Assembly: GCF_958295425.1 (NCBI RefSeq)
Contig: NC_081136.1
Coordinates: 14,467,381 to 14,531,380, forward strand
From: Solea solea
Taxonomy: Eukaryota; Chordata; Actinopteri; Pleuronectiformes; Soleidae
Direction of reading: 5' to 3'
Length of the DNA: 64,000 nt
Below are positions 25,380 to 37,240 of the stretch, piece by piece. The notes beneath the pieces are model-generated. The model ran no database searches and was not told the origin of the DNA. It saw nothing but the letters and a program-made list of their open reading frames with translations. How positions within the stretch are numbered: the first letter of the stretch is position 1; each line of letters begins with the position of its first letter. The translations under genes and the position numbers were made by a program.

Positions 25380-25760
25380 TGACAGTGGTTCAGTTGCGTT
25401 TCCCTGGGTGATTGCCGCTGTGTTTGTCCCATTATGCTCAAGTTATTCTCTGTGTAATAACGGTGAGGCAATCTGCCGCTTGTAACTGGATCCTGTTTGA
25501 ATGCAGAGAAGTGAATGAAACATGTGACAAGGTGTGATTAGTTATCCGCCAATCTCACTGGGTGTTTGTTGACAGATGGGTCTTTTGTCAAGGTAATTTG
25601 CTCAACAGAATAACCAGGTAGATAATTACCTGTTGCTTTTGTGGCTGTTGTTGGGGGCCATTGTTTTGTTAAAAACATCCTAATAGTGAATATTCATTGT
25701 TCATTGCAGGGCAACCAAAGGGGGGTAATTGTATGTAGCTGACCTGAGGCAACATGATTT
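25380..25760. promoter_or_regulatory. Candidate conserved non-coding element near dmrta1
   Basis: Repeat-free block with TAATTA at 25,623, SOX-type CATTGTT at 25,659 and again at 25,695, and several AT-hook-like words, 0.8-1.2 kb upstream of the dmrta1 start. It has no open frame. Placement and motif content suggest an enhancer; this is inference. Confidence 0.35.
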
Positions 25761-26199
25761 TCCTTTTCTTGACCTCCTTTCTTTGTTAATTCAACAAAAT
25801 CTACGATTTTGCATCCACCATGTAGCAACTGTAAGAGTGGAATTCAATACAGTGTAGTGTGGTGTACTGCAGTGAATATACTAATTACTGTAAATATAAA
25901 GAGTGCGCATGATGAATTTGAAAATATTTACTTGTTTTTTTAAATGAACATGGTTTTATTTGCAAAAACAAATAGTTTGACTGCAACTTCTGTCAAAAAC
26001 AGTGTTAATGCACATTTTGTAATGTTTACTGTGTAAACCTGTATATCATGTAGACTACACCACTGATTTAATATCAAATGAAGTCTGCTCTTTATCCAGG
26101 AGGACTATAGACTATAGCTTTCTCCCATAGTGCAGCTGCATATGCACTGGGATGAAACAAAAGTTCACCTGCTGCCCTAAAATATTTCAGTAAACTTCT

Positions 26200-26320
26200 C
26201 TACCACTGTATACACACAAATGCTCCCTCAGTCAGGTCTGATAGTATTGTTTAACAGAACTCCACACAACAAAACTCACCAAAAGTCACACAGTGGATCT
26301 TTAAAGTTAATACATGATTT
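26200..26320 (+). mobile_element. Dispersed TTAAAGCTG-family 3' fragment, forward
   Basis: CTCAGTCAGGTCTGATAGTA and, at the end, CACACAGTGGATCTTTAAAG, matching the family terminus. It sits only about 280 bp upstream of the dmrta1 start codon. Confidence 0.55.
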
Positions 26321-26379
26321 CACAAAACGCAATGGGACTATCATATTTAACAGTGCAGGTTCAGTTGCATCAGATTAGA

Positions 26380-26604
26380 CCACAGTTCATCCGGGATGCA
26401 AATAAACAGGGGAGGCTGGAGCGGAAAGGGGTGTGACGAGGGTGTTGTATTTCATGTCAAACCACCTGGAGAGGAGACACTTAAGGCGCTGGTTCACGCT
26501 ACCAGTGGCAGTACAGACTCCGCTCACCCACAGAAGGTGAATGTCTACACTTGAATTACTTTATTGGACCATACGAAGACTTTGCACTCAGTCCCTCTCG
26601 GGAG
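26380..26604 (+). promoter_or_regulatory. dmrta1 promoter / 5' leader region
   Basis: Contains an octamer ATGCAAAT (26,396-26,403) overlapping a forkhead-like ATAAACA (26,402-26,408), then a GC-richer segment with GGAGCGGAAAGGGG and CACCTGG. No strong TATA box is present; TTAAGG near 26,480 is a weak candidate. The transcription start cannot be fixed from sequence. Confidence 0.45.
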
Positions 26605-26621
26605 ATGGACAGCAGAATTAG
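26541..26621 (+). CDS. Upstream ORF overlapping the dmrta1 start
   Basis: An ATG 64 bases before the chosen dmrta1 start opens a 26-codon frame in a different phase that stops (TAG) 17 bases after that start begins. If it lies in the mRNA leader it could reduce translation of dmrta1. No protein function is implied. It depends on the unknown transcription start. Confidence 0.35.
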   Translation: MSTLELLYWTIRRLCTQSLSGDGQQN

Positions 26622-27082
26622 ACCCCTTGGCCTCGCCGCGCACTCCGCCAACCACCTCGGTGGTTTGCAGGTGCCTCATTCCCTCCTGCGCCCTCCACCT
26701 CTCTTCCTCCGGGCTTGTAATCCCCCGTTGGAGAGGGGATACCCGCGCACCCCGAAGTGCGCCAGATGCAGGAACCACGGTGTGGTGTCCGCGCTGAAAG
26801 GCCACAAGCGCTTTTGTCGCTGGAGAGACTGCGTGTGCGCAAAGTGCACGCTCATAGCGGAGCGACAGCGCGTGATGGCGGCGCAGGTGGCACTGAGGAG
26901 GCAACAGGCTCAGGAGGAGAGCGAGGCCCGGGAGCTGCGGCTGCTGTACTCCGGTTCGGGCATCGGAGGAGCGGCAGGAATCCCTCAGGGATCACCTGTG
27001 GGCCCAGGCGGGCCTGCGACCACCAGCGGCACTCCAGCAGCTCCAAGTTTTGACGTTTTTGGAGCGGAAAACCCCAAAGATG
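26605..27082 (+). CDS. dmrta1: dmrta1 coding exon 1 (DM domain)
   Basis: Holds residues 1-159 plus the first base of codon 160. Ends at G|GTAAAT. The exon is G+C-rich compared with the window. The reading frame continues 48 bases into the intron before a stop (see findings). Confidence 0.87.
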
Positions 27083-28051
27083 GTAAATTGAAATTAAAAA
27101 TTGAAAAGTTACTTCGTATTTTTGTAAAATAAATCATTATATCAATTCCTATTACCAGTTGTGCTATGTTTTAATTTGAGGATACTTGTTGTTATTTGAT
27201 TGCTATTTCAACTTTGCAAAATTGATTTTTAACATGCTTTTTCTTTATTTCTAGATGACAAATTGACTAAGTACAACATTTACAACGGGCTCATGGGTCG
27301 ACCCCTCTTTGCACCCCACGGCACGCGGCTGCCGTCTCCAAATGGCAACAAGGAGTCGTCTCCAAACAGGGACAACACGAGTTCATTCATTCATGACAGT
27401 GCAAGTTCCTCCCCGGTGTTCGACCAGCGCTCTGACCACACAGAGAGCCCGCACAGGTCGCTCTCCTCCGACCCGGAATCAGGGAGTGAGATGGACAAAC
27501 CCAGCAGTGACTACCCGAGTCTGGAGCGCGACCCCACCGACATCATGGCCAAGATTTTCCCCCATCAGAAACGGGACACACTAGAGTCTATGGTGAGAAC
27601 GTGCAAGGGGGACATTGTCAAATCCATTGAACTGGTGTTGAGCTCGAAAGAGAACAAATTCGATTCGGAAAGCTCCAATCATCAAAGCGCGCTCAGGCCT
27701 TCTGTCGGGTTGCCCGGTGCGCTCGGTACGCTCGGTGCATTGGGGAGCAAATCAGCCTTCTCCCCGCTCCACATGCCACCTACAGCCGCAGGGGGAGAGA
27801 GTCTGTACGGGCTCAGTCCTCGCCTAGGTGTCAGTCCTTTGCGGTTGGCATATTCATCCTCAAACGGCAGTTTGGCAGGTTTTATGTCACCATACATGAC
27901 ATCCGGACTGATGCCAGTGTTTCCACTGCGTCCACCCTTGGACTCATATTCTTTCCCAGGCATGATACGTGACCTGTCTTACCTCCAGAGCAAAGAGTCA
28001 CTCCGCAACACAGCAGCAGGCCTGTACACACGGCTGAGCAGTGAGAAATGA
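26605..28051 (+). CDS. dmrta1: DMRTA1 (DMRT4), DM-domain transcription factor, two exons
   Basis: Spliced CDS 26,605-27,082 joined to 27,255-28,051 (424 residues plus TGA), phase-consistent across a GT/AG intron of 172 bp. Residues about 47-103 form the DM domain, which binds DNA through intertwined zinc sites: C52, C55, H59, H67, C71, C76, C78 and C81 are present. [10 protein letters not shown] and [11 protein letters not shown] favour DMRTA1 over DMRTA2, whose copies usually read RYCRWKDC and QEENEARE. Residues about 253-292 are the DMA domain ([18 protein letters not shown] region). The C terminus ([14 protein letters not shown] onward) is the conserved DMRTA tail. The start at 26,605 has purine -3 and G +4; no earlier in-frame ATG is near. 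DMRTA proteins are nuclear regulators in neural, olfactory and gonadal development. Neighbour downstream is a PRKCSH-like gene on the same strand. Confidence 0.88.
27255..28051 (+). CDS. dmrta1: dmrta1 coding exon 2 (DMA domain and C terminus)
   Basis: Preceded by TTCTTTATTTCTAG. Begins with the two bases completing codon 160 and continues through [14 protein letters not shown], a Ser/Pro-rich linker, the DMA domain and the C-terminal motif, ending in TGA. Confidence 0.87.
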
Positions 28052-28200
28052 CAGAATGAAAAATCAACACGTGAAAAAAAAAGTTATTTTCTATATTGTA
28101 TTTGTAGATTTACCTTTTTACATTGCATCCCCATGGTTTTCTGTACTGTACATATTGTAAATATTGTTTATTGATAATAAAAGATGAAAGAAAGTCATAA
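28052..28200 (+). terminator. dmrta1: dmrta1 3' UTR end with poly(A) signal
   Basis: Canonical AATAAA at 28,176-28,181, about 125 bases after the stop codon, in AT-rich sequence. Predicts a very short 3' UTR; longer isoforms cannot be excluded. Confidence 0.6.
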
Positions 28201-28769
28201 CTGTTTTCATTTGTGTTCATTATCGTGCGTATATTCTCTATGTCTCACATGCATGAGAATTAAAACATATAGCTATGTCTACACTTATTTAGAGCAGCAT
28301 CACACCTAGTAAAATATATGTGCACAGCCAAAGTTGGGGTATAAAAGGGGCACTTTTTGGGGTCATGTATCCACAATTCTCATCATTATGTTATCTATAG
28401 TATGTTACACATAGTAATATAGTACTTAGATAGATAGATTTAAATGCAATGTTACTATGTTGATAATTAATATCATTTTACAATATAGTATTAAAGACCT
28501 TTGGTAAAAGAAAGGACATTGAGAGATGTCATAACACTAAATGGATATATGAATGTGTGGCACATTTAAATTGTTGAATTCAGTGACTAAGTTCCCACTA
28601 ATTATTTTATCTTTATATTCTGCCATGTTGTGATGACATTGTCTATTCTGTTATTTTAAAGAGATAGTTGCACTTTGATTTCTAACCAGAACCATCTTTC
28701 CAACACCGGTTAAATGTCATAATAAACAGTGTGATTCTATGTGTTTTTTGCCCTGGAAGCCTTTCTCAC
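28201..28769. other. Short intergenic spacer between dmrta1 and the PRKCSH-like gene
   Basis: AT-rich with a GATA-rich stretch near 28,430. A consensus TATA box, GTATAAAAGG, lies around 28,340-28,347 about 620 bp before the next start codon, with no gene directly behind it. Confidence 0.5.
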
Positions 28770-28961
28770 TTGTGATTGGTCGTCGGAAATAATAGAATCG
28801 ACCAACTACACGCCCGGGATACGTCACGTGACCGCCTATTTCAGGAAGTCATGGATGTATCCCGTTTAAATGTCCGTCGCATGTCATGAAATTTAAACAG
28901 GTTTGAGCGGGTTTTTGTTAACGAGGCAAGCGGGGGAAAGTTGACAATTCTGCCAACTGAC
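28770..28961 (+). promoter_or_regulatory. Promoter of the PRKCSH-like gene
   Basis: Inverted CCAAT box (ATTGG, 28,775-28,779), a perfect 10-base palindrome GTCACGTGAC (28,823-28,832; E-box/CLEAR type, overlapping ACGTCA), and an ETS-like AGGAAGT near 28,843, all within 190 bp of the start codon and with no TATA box. This is a housekeeping-style layout. A 12-codon upstream ORF (28,851-28,889) follows. Binding is inferred from motifs only. Confidence 0.5.
28851..28889 (+). CDS. Short upstream ORF before the PRKCSH-like gene
   Basis: ATG through TGA, 12 codons, ending 72 bases before the main start. Relevant only if transcription begins upstream of it. Confidence 0.25.
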   Translation: MDVSRLNVRRMS

Positions 28962-29043
28962 ATGCGTTTCCACATTGTTATCGCAGCTGTGTTTTGTTGT
29001 GGTTTCGCAGACTCGCGGAAAATAAGAGGGATATCCTCGTCGT
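28962..29043 (+). CDS. PRKCSH-like exon 1 (signal peptide)
   Basis: Starts at ATG 28,962 with a hydrophobic stretch ([13 protein letters not shown]) fitting an ER signal peptide, then RKIRGIS. Ends TCG T|GTAAGT. Confidence 0.75.
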
Positions 29044-32000
29044 GTAAGTTCACCGTCCTCTATTACCTAGCTTAATGCTAACCCTGGCAAATATCTTGAA
29101 AAACTCCGCACCATGCAGCGTGTCGTTACTGAAACAAACGCTCATTTTACAGTGGCACGCAGCGTGCACGTTATGGTGACACCAAATAACACCCGGCTGA
29201 TTATTTTTAGTGAATGAAACTGAATCGACATCACCGTTGACCTTTTATGCATGTTAGCGATGCAAAAGTCGGTTCTCCACTCATTTGGTTAGTTTCTGGC
29301 AGTGGTGTAATATCAACATAATGCATCAGTCAGTAATGTTCTTATTCTGTAACAGACAAACGCTTCTACAGAGAGAGGAAATCCTTCCTGTGTATCGATG
29401 GCTCCAAAATCATCCCGTTTGAGCAGGTGAACGATGACTACTGCGACTGTGATGATGGCTCTGATGAACCAGGTAAAACTTTCACCTATTATGAATTAGA
29501 TTCGATTACATTCCATAAACGTAATTTGTCTCCAGTGGGGAAATTTAAGGGGTTATGGAGCAGTCATAGCAGTGGAACATGCACTGTTAACAGAAGAAGA
29601 ATGATGGTAAATGAATAAATAGACCTTGAGCAGAATAACAACAAGAAAGTTGTGTAAACAGAGAAATAAAATGGGCAGTATTACAATTAATATGTTTATT
29701 TATAATAAGGTATAAGTGCAGTTAAAATAAATAAATACAGGTTACTGTTATAAAACTCTCTCACTGTCAGCTGCTGCACACAGTTTCTTTTACTGAGTAA
29801 ATATGTCTTAATCGAAAGCTGAAGTGCATAACTTAAAAACAACAAATGTATGTTACATTCAAACTATTGTCAAATGAGTTTATGCAAAGTCTATACTGCA
29901 CACAGGAAGTGATTTGTTTTATGTCAAGACAGATGAAAGCAATGGTAACCTTTTGTTTGTAAGACGTCCATGAAAAGTTCCAGAATTGAATCATCAAGAA
30001 AACCACCCAAACATAGCCATTGCAGCTGTAATATTGCTGTTTATTTTTCTTCTTTGTTGTTTAACAGCAGTTGGCATCCACAATGTTGCCTTGTGGTTTT
30101 CATTAGCCTATACATTTCCTTTTCACTTAAACGTAACCTTATATATGTTCTTTTTTTAAGCAGCGTTTACTTTTTTTTTTTCTTGTCGTGATATAGTAAA
30201 CATGCATGATTGCTTATACTTTTGTTAATAGTGCTTATCACATGCACTCCAGCAAAACATGTACTAAGGAGATCATTACGTGTCATTGTATGTTTTACAA
30301 TCTTACAGGGACCTTTTTTTATTATAATATTTGATGGTTTGCCAGAGATTAGAGGTCCAACCTTAGCAGCAGCTGTTATGGTATCAATGCCAAGGGGTTT
30401 GACATGACAGTACAGGTTAATAATCTGCTGTTGTCTTGTGTATGAATTATGAATAGTTTGTATTGGTGTCTGTTGTTACACTAAACAATGCTAACCTGGA
30501 CTCCTGACCCCATGTAGGAACGTCAGCCTGTCCTCGTGGCCGATTCTACTGCACCAATCTGGGTTTTCGACCACACTACATACCCTCATCTCGAGTCAAT
30601 GATGGCATCTGTGGTAAGTGCTTCAGAGATTTTATCATGGCAGATAGAGAAAGTACATTCCCAAGAGGTGATGTTATATAAACCTTTTCAAGTAAGGCAA
30701 TGGATTAATACTGTTTTCTGCTGCTGCATTATTCAAGGACAGCTGTATTGATAAACAGATTATACTTGGAGAATTTGTATTCTCTTATTTGTTCAAAATA
30801 ACTGGTGGATAGTTACATGGTAGATTGTACTGAAGTTTCTATTGTTGTCTATTGACCATGTGTTAAATGGGAATTTTCTCTATACATGCAGGCTTTTATC
30901 ACCTTCTACTTTGATCAGCATTAGTTGGAACTCAAGAATTGCATTAAGCATGAAGAGACGGAGGAAAATATAACAAAAGTAACTGTCATGCTATGGTCAG
31001 TGGCATCGATGGCAGAGCTTTTTTATGTCCAACATGTTTGTAAGAAAGGAGTCGGTCACTGTCTTTGAGAGGGTTTGTCTTCATTTAAAAACATACTAAT
31101 AATATTATGAGATGGGACTTGGGGACGCCGTACTTGTTTTCCTCACTCTGCAGTTCTTGAAAAACACCCTGTTCTAATCTGCAAGGCTTTTCATCATTCT
31201 TTCTTGTAAAATCGACCACATATCTGTGCTTAATCAGGTAGTTTTTCAGCCCCTCTTCTCCTCCACTTTAGTTCTGCAGTGGCTCTTCACTTTGGATAAA
31301 ATCAATACATTCCATTGTCGACATTGCCGCCCTGTCACCAGCGTTCTCAGCAACATTAGACAGCATGAACAAACATGTAGTGTAAAAAGAAATATATGAG
31401 AACAGTCGGGGAATATTTCTCAAAGCTGCTTCTTTCTTTCCTCCGCCTTTTATTTTACTCCCACTTGTCTCCTTACACCTTCCCTGCCCTGTACAGAGTC
31501 ACTTTGTAGCCAACGTGATGTTGCTTTTATTCATCAACTGGTTGTTGAGAGGGTTTCATAGGCGTCCTTTTCTGGTGGTAATGCTCTTGTTCCTATGGTC
31601 ACCAATGGGGTTCTGGGTAATTGAGGAGCTTCACACTGTGTCCACTCTCTTGGGTTGAAACATTTGAGAAAAAGGCAGATCTGAGCACTAACAAAATGCC
31701 ATGCAGCTGATCTTAAAACTGACTGATCTCAAGAGACTCTCAACTAGCGAGAGAGATATTAGGCAGATACAAAGATAAAATCTCTGCTTTTTAAGGATGA
31801 AAACTGACTGGATAGAACATCATTATCCACACTGAAGAGAATACAGTTTTATTAATTTATGGTAATTCACATCAGTCTGGAACATATTCCAGTTGTTGAT
31901 TAGTATTGGGAGTTGGTGCAGGAAACAGAAACATTGTGACATTATTTGTGGGCTGCAACCCTCATCTAACAACAGCCTTTGTCAAATAATAAATAAATAA

Positions 32001-34144
32001 ATAACAGACCTGACTAAGGGAGCGTTTGTGTTTATACAGTGGCAGCACATAGGTGTGTGGGGGCAAGAAGTGTTCATAGTGTCAACAGTTTTTAGCAGTA
32101 TAATTCATTCCTGAAACTTTTGTGGGAGCTTGTTTGTGTTGTTCTTTGTGTGTGTGTCTTACTCCAACCTGTTTCCAGCTACTGGAAATGGGGAATGGCT
32201 TGCCTGGTTCTGCTTTTTTACATATTTGTTTTATACATATTAACAAACAGAGCTGGTTAATATCTGATCAAATGTCAGAGGATTTTGTTGCCTTTTTCCG
32301 TTTCCTTTTCCTCTGTTAAATGCTGTACAATTTCACACATTTAAAATGTATTGCTTTGTCCAGAAAAGAACAGCAGCAACACACATTCTCACATTTGTCA
32401 ATGGAATAATTATATTTTAGATGTAAATTTCTTCGGAAATACCTAAAATAGTTCTCAATGTGTTTTTGTTATTAATTCATGTTCTTGTAATGTCAACATG
32501 TTTTTGATTGTTTGCACTGCTATTTTTAGTAGGACCCTGCATTGACTTCTGTTCATTTGGACAGCCTAAACAAAGCATAATCTGTAACCTTAACCATGAC
32601 CGGGTATAATGCCTAAAGCCCACCTTAACCTAACCACTCTTCAAATATTAGCCTTAAACTTAACCAGTTCCTCAGAAAATAGGTTCTGCCTCATTAGGAC
32701 CAGGTTTTGGTCTTCATGAGGACTACTGATCCTGACAGGGTCAGTGTTTATGCCAGAAAAGGTCCTAAAGAAGTAACAAATACAAGTGTACACACACACA
32801 CACGCGCACGCGCACGCGCGCGCGCGCACACACGCGCGCGCACACACACAGTAAAAACAATAGCAGCCTCTCTGTAGCAGCTGGTAATAAAGACACATTG
32901 CTAACCTCTGCTTGTTGACAAGTTGAATTCTCCTATGTTACCTCGACTGTGTATTAGATTTTTTTTCTGTGTTTTTTTTTCACTTACAGATTGCTGCGAT
33001 GCCTCAGATGAATACAACAGCCATGCTCACTGCCAGAACACTTGCTGGTCAGTAGATAACTGAGATTTTGTATTTACAAGATAACATTTTTACATAGCAT
33101 TTTTTGACTCATTAGATGGTCTCATCTACACACCTGTAGAAGAGAAATATTCAATTAGTCCATTCAGTTTTAGAAATGTTTGGAACTGTGCAATTTGATA
33201 AAAAAATAAAAATAAAAATGTTTTCTTTAGTTTGTCTTTAATGTAAGGCTATATATTTTACATCAGTGTAACTGACTTCTCACTTGCTGCACCCATGTTT
33301 CGTTCACTTTGCCACCAGGGGGCATAGTGTCACTATGATTTAAAAACTTGAAGTTTTGACTCTGACTCTAGTGATCTACTGTAAATGGATCACGATATTG
33401 ATCATCCATGGGAAATACTTTTCCTTGTTGTACATTCAGTCACCATGTTCAGATGATCCATGGCTGATTTTAATGCAGAAACTTTAGTTTTTGGAGTTAA
33501 AGTGAATAAAAACATGTATAAGAACTCAGACTCCTGCCAGGTCATACTCATTTTCTAAAGCTATGATGCTGAAATGTAGCCTGGTCTGTAAATGTAACTT
33601 CTAATACAGTAACCCACTTCTTTTCTTTTCTTTGCTGTCCTCTATAATTTAATTCACTGCCATTCGCCTCAAAGCCGTCTATAAGCAGACTATATCTCAT
33701 TATGTTTTCACAAGGTGCACACGCTTATTGTGTTTGCTAGACTTCAAAAACAATTTAGTTCAGCCACACAACATCAGCCTCCATCTTATTTACTTTTCTA
33801 TTTTCCCATTTGGATTCCTGCTGTACTGTGAGTCCTTAAAAATTGGATTGCGCCATCTCAATGACTGAAGCAGGGGTGGCCGATGTTTTCTCAGTAATGA
33901 TGTCTGTGCGTCCTCTCTCTTACTCCCCTCCAGGAATCTGGGACAGAGAGAGAGAGCGTATGTGGAGGGCCAGATGAGGACCTTGGACGAGGGTTTGCAA
34001 CTCAAGCAGCAACTGATTGAGGAAGGAGTGCTGCTCTGGAGGGAGAAGCAGGTACTATGCTACTAGCTATTAGCATGTGGCAGTAGCACAGGAAATTCGA
34101 CAGGGTTTTCCTTTCAGAAGCTTTATCATATTCCTACTTCCTAC

Positions 34145-34200
<56 letters not shown>

Positions 34201-37175
34201 ATATTAATTAGGGTTTGACCTTTACAAAAATGGATTGATTCAAAGATGTGTATCCTATGTAAAAAATAAAGCACCATATACATATTTTAAACTTGATCTG
34301 GGGAAAAGGGTAACTGTAAATTGATTGGAAATTTGAGATAATATGAGTTTTATTACTAGTTTCACTGTATCAGCTTTTTTCCACAATGGTGAAATAACTA
34401 CTTGTTTGAAACCTAGTTCGAACGAGTAAATCAGTAATACATTGCTGAAAACTAAGATCTGCCTTGAATCATCAGTCCTTTCCTGTGGTATTGTGTGCAA
34501 AACCTTTTAGATGGATGTGATCCTCTCTTTTGTATGGTTTGAATAATGGAGCGCCTAGAGCCACGTTAGGTTGTCCGTGAGACCGTGGTGATGTTTTGTG
34601 CTTTTGGAACATGTTAACCCTGATTTATGCTAAAAAACGTTTCCACAAAAGTCACATTTTCAGAGGCCTAACCTACAGTTTGGGTGTATGAAAGTCAGAA
34701 AAATATTTTCAAAGTTACTTACCTATGTGTGGACTGAGCTTAAGTATGAGCTTGTTTGAGGATTGTATAAATACCATTCTTCTGGAGTCTAATGTTTGAT
34801 TTTACATGTCACTACTTTGTCTTGGGTTGTTACATCCGTTGCATGTGTTTTTAGTGTGGTCAGCAACCAAATAATGGAAGGCTGCCCTTAATGCTTTCAT
34901 AAAAATGCCCCAGTGTGCAGTGGTTTTGTGGTGATATTGTTTCCTTTATTCTCTATATTCAATTTACTTTTCACCCTGGTGTTATGCGCTGCCAGTCAAT
35001 ATGGGGCTTGCTAGCTAACACACAGCTAACACACTTGATTGATGGGGACGTTGAGGTTAATTTGCTTTTAGATGTGTTGTGCTCTGAGTATTCCTGGTCT
35101 AAATGAGCAGCTTGTGCTCTATGATATTGTTGTGACCAAACATGTTTATGGCACCTGCTGCTACAGGCATCTGTTGTGCAATTTTCTGCACCAACCTTAG
35201 CCTGCTGTGCAATCAGTCCTGTCAACATGATCAGATTAGCATTTTCTAGGTACGTCAACTGTCAAAAAGCACTTTTCCAGCCATTATTGCTGGGTTGTAA
35301 TCAATTTATGCCATTTTAGCATAGCAAATGTATCTGTACATTATGATGATTAGTTAAAAATGTATTACACCTGCTGTCCAAACAATCCTAGTTTTGACTT
35401 TCATCTGTAAATCCATAAACATCATCATATTCTCCGCTCACCATCAGCTTTGCATTAGATTGTATATTGAGAATTTCAAGTATGATGCTTTATTTGCACC
35501 CACTTGGAAGCAGTAAATGGCTGTGGTAAGTCAGCACAAATGAACAAGAACCTGGCCAATCAAGCCCATTTTAAATCAATGTTTTCTTTATAGACCTTCA
35601 AGACAAGTAGAAAGTACTTCAGCTTTTTGTCTGCTCTCCATTACGTTCAACAAGCACTAGGCAAAATTAGAAACTGGAGCCCTGGAGTTCGGTGCAAATT
35701 AAATTGGTAAATTTGGCAGCCGAGGGTCTCTTTAGATGTTTGTAAGTTATATTTACTGGTTCACTGGTCTCATTACTTAATGCATTATTGTGCTTTAGGA
35801 AATAGATGGATGGTCAGTGCTGGCTCACAAACAGCAATTTCCTTTTCTTTTGGTAGAACATAAGTAATTGAAATTTTAAAACCAGTATATCAGTCATTTA
35901 AAAAAGTATTTTAGTTGGGATTTGAAAGGGCTCATCAGCAGCCAGTTCAGTCAGGGTCCTTGTGTTTGTATGTACAGAAATGAGTTTAAAGCACTTTACA
36001 GAAGCATTTGTGTCAGTCATGTATTTTCATATAATCCAGGTAAATGGACAACTTCTTCGACTGAAGGCCACTTTTTTGGCACAAAACACCCACACTTGTG
36101 TCTCATTTGCCAATAGATGGTCTGTGAGTGTGTAGTCTGCACTCCCCCCCCATGTTCTTTTCTTTGGAGGCTGATTGGCAGATCGAGGCTGAAGTGTCAC
36201 CCAGCCCTCAGAGCCCCGCTGCACATTGTGGTCCTCTTCTCCTACTGTGTCTCTGTTGATATGGCAGGGTTACCTCAGGAGCCTCATCTTGAAAACCTTA
36301 CACAATGACACAAAAGTGAACTCTTCTTACGGTTCAATGGTTAAAACAGAATCTGCTGTTTAAGAAATGGCACACTAGAAAATATTTTAATCAAATTGGA
36401 AGCCTTCGCACAATGAAAGCTGAGTGTAGCATGTGAGCACTGAGTGAAATACAAATGCTGCTATTAATTGAAACACAATTGGTGCTTAATAAAATCCTCT
36501 TTGCGAAGGTTTGTGATTATCTTACTTTTGATTGGCCCTATGTAGTGTACATTTTAAAGCAGGAAATGGTTTGCTGCTTTTGCCATTTCTGTCTCCCTTT
36601 TAAAAATGTTTTTAGCTGCTTAATAAAGCTTTTTCAAGTTTAATTTCGTCAGTATGTCAGACAGAATGTAAATGAACATGTAGGGCTGGTTATTCTAAAC
36701 CACTCATTCTTAAAGACTGTTTTTTTGGACATTTTTTGGACGTTCCCATTTATTGGAAAATAAAGAAAATGATTGGACACATGATTGGACACCAGTGTGG
36801 CTGACAACTGGTATCATCCAAAAGGAGCCTGGTTGCAGGTGACTCTCTGAGCTTCTGTTTGCAAAACATCTTCATGGCACTAAATTGCAATTCTGGAGGC
36901 TTGATTGGCTGCAGACATTTCTGTTTGGGTTGCCAAGTAAATTTGAGGAATAGATTTACTGGTATACGTTTTAAGAAATGCAAGGTGTGATTTATTTGTC
37001 AAAAGTATATCTCTCAAAAATCACTTGTTTACTTATTACAAAAAATGATTTATAGTTTCAGAATATATATATATGTATATGTATATATATATGTGTATGT
37101 GTATATATGTGTGTTTATATGTATATATGTATACATATGTGTGTGTATGTGTGTGTATATATATATATATGTATA

Positions 37176-37240
<65 letters not shown>

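Larger units (their letters stand above)
23345..26199. other. Gene-free stretch upstream of dmrta1
   Basis: No coding exon recognised. Contains a short (AAT)n run near 24,376, a CTCF-like motif at 25,008 and a candidate conserved block at 25,380-25,760. Confidence 0.5.
30614..32989. other. PRKCSH-like intron 3
   Basis: Holds a reverse TTAAAGCTG-family fragment (31,925-32,170) and a CA/CG tract (32,788-32,850). Otherwise nothing recognised. Confidence 0.6.

Noticed and set aside
26545..27053. Several frames overlapping dmrta1 exon 1 on both strands
   Set aside because: Shadows of the G+C-rich DM-domain exon.
27682..27963. 93-codon minus-strand frame opposite dmrta1 exon 2
   Set aside because: Shadow of the real coding exon; no independent support.
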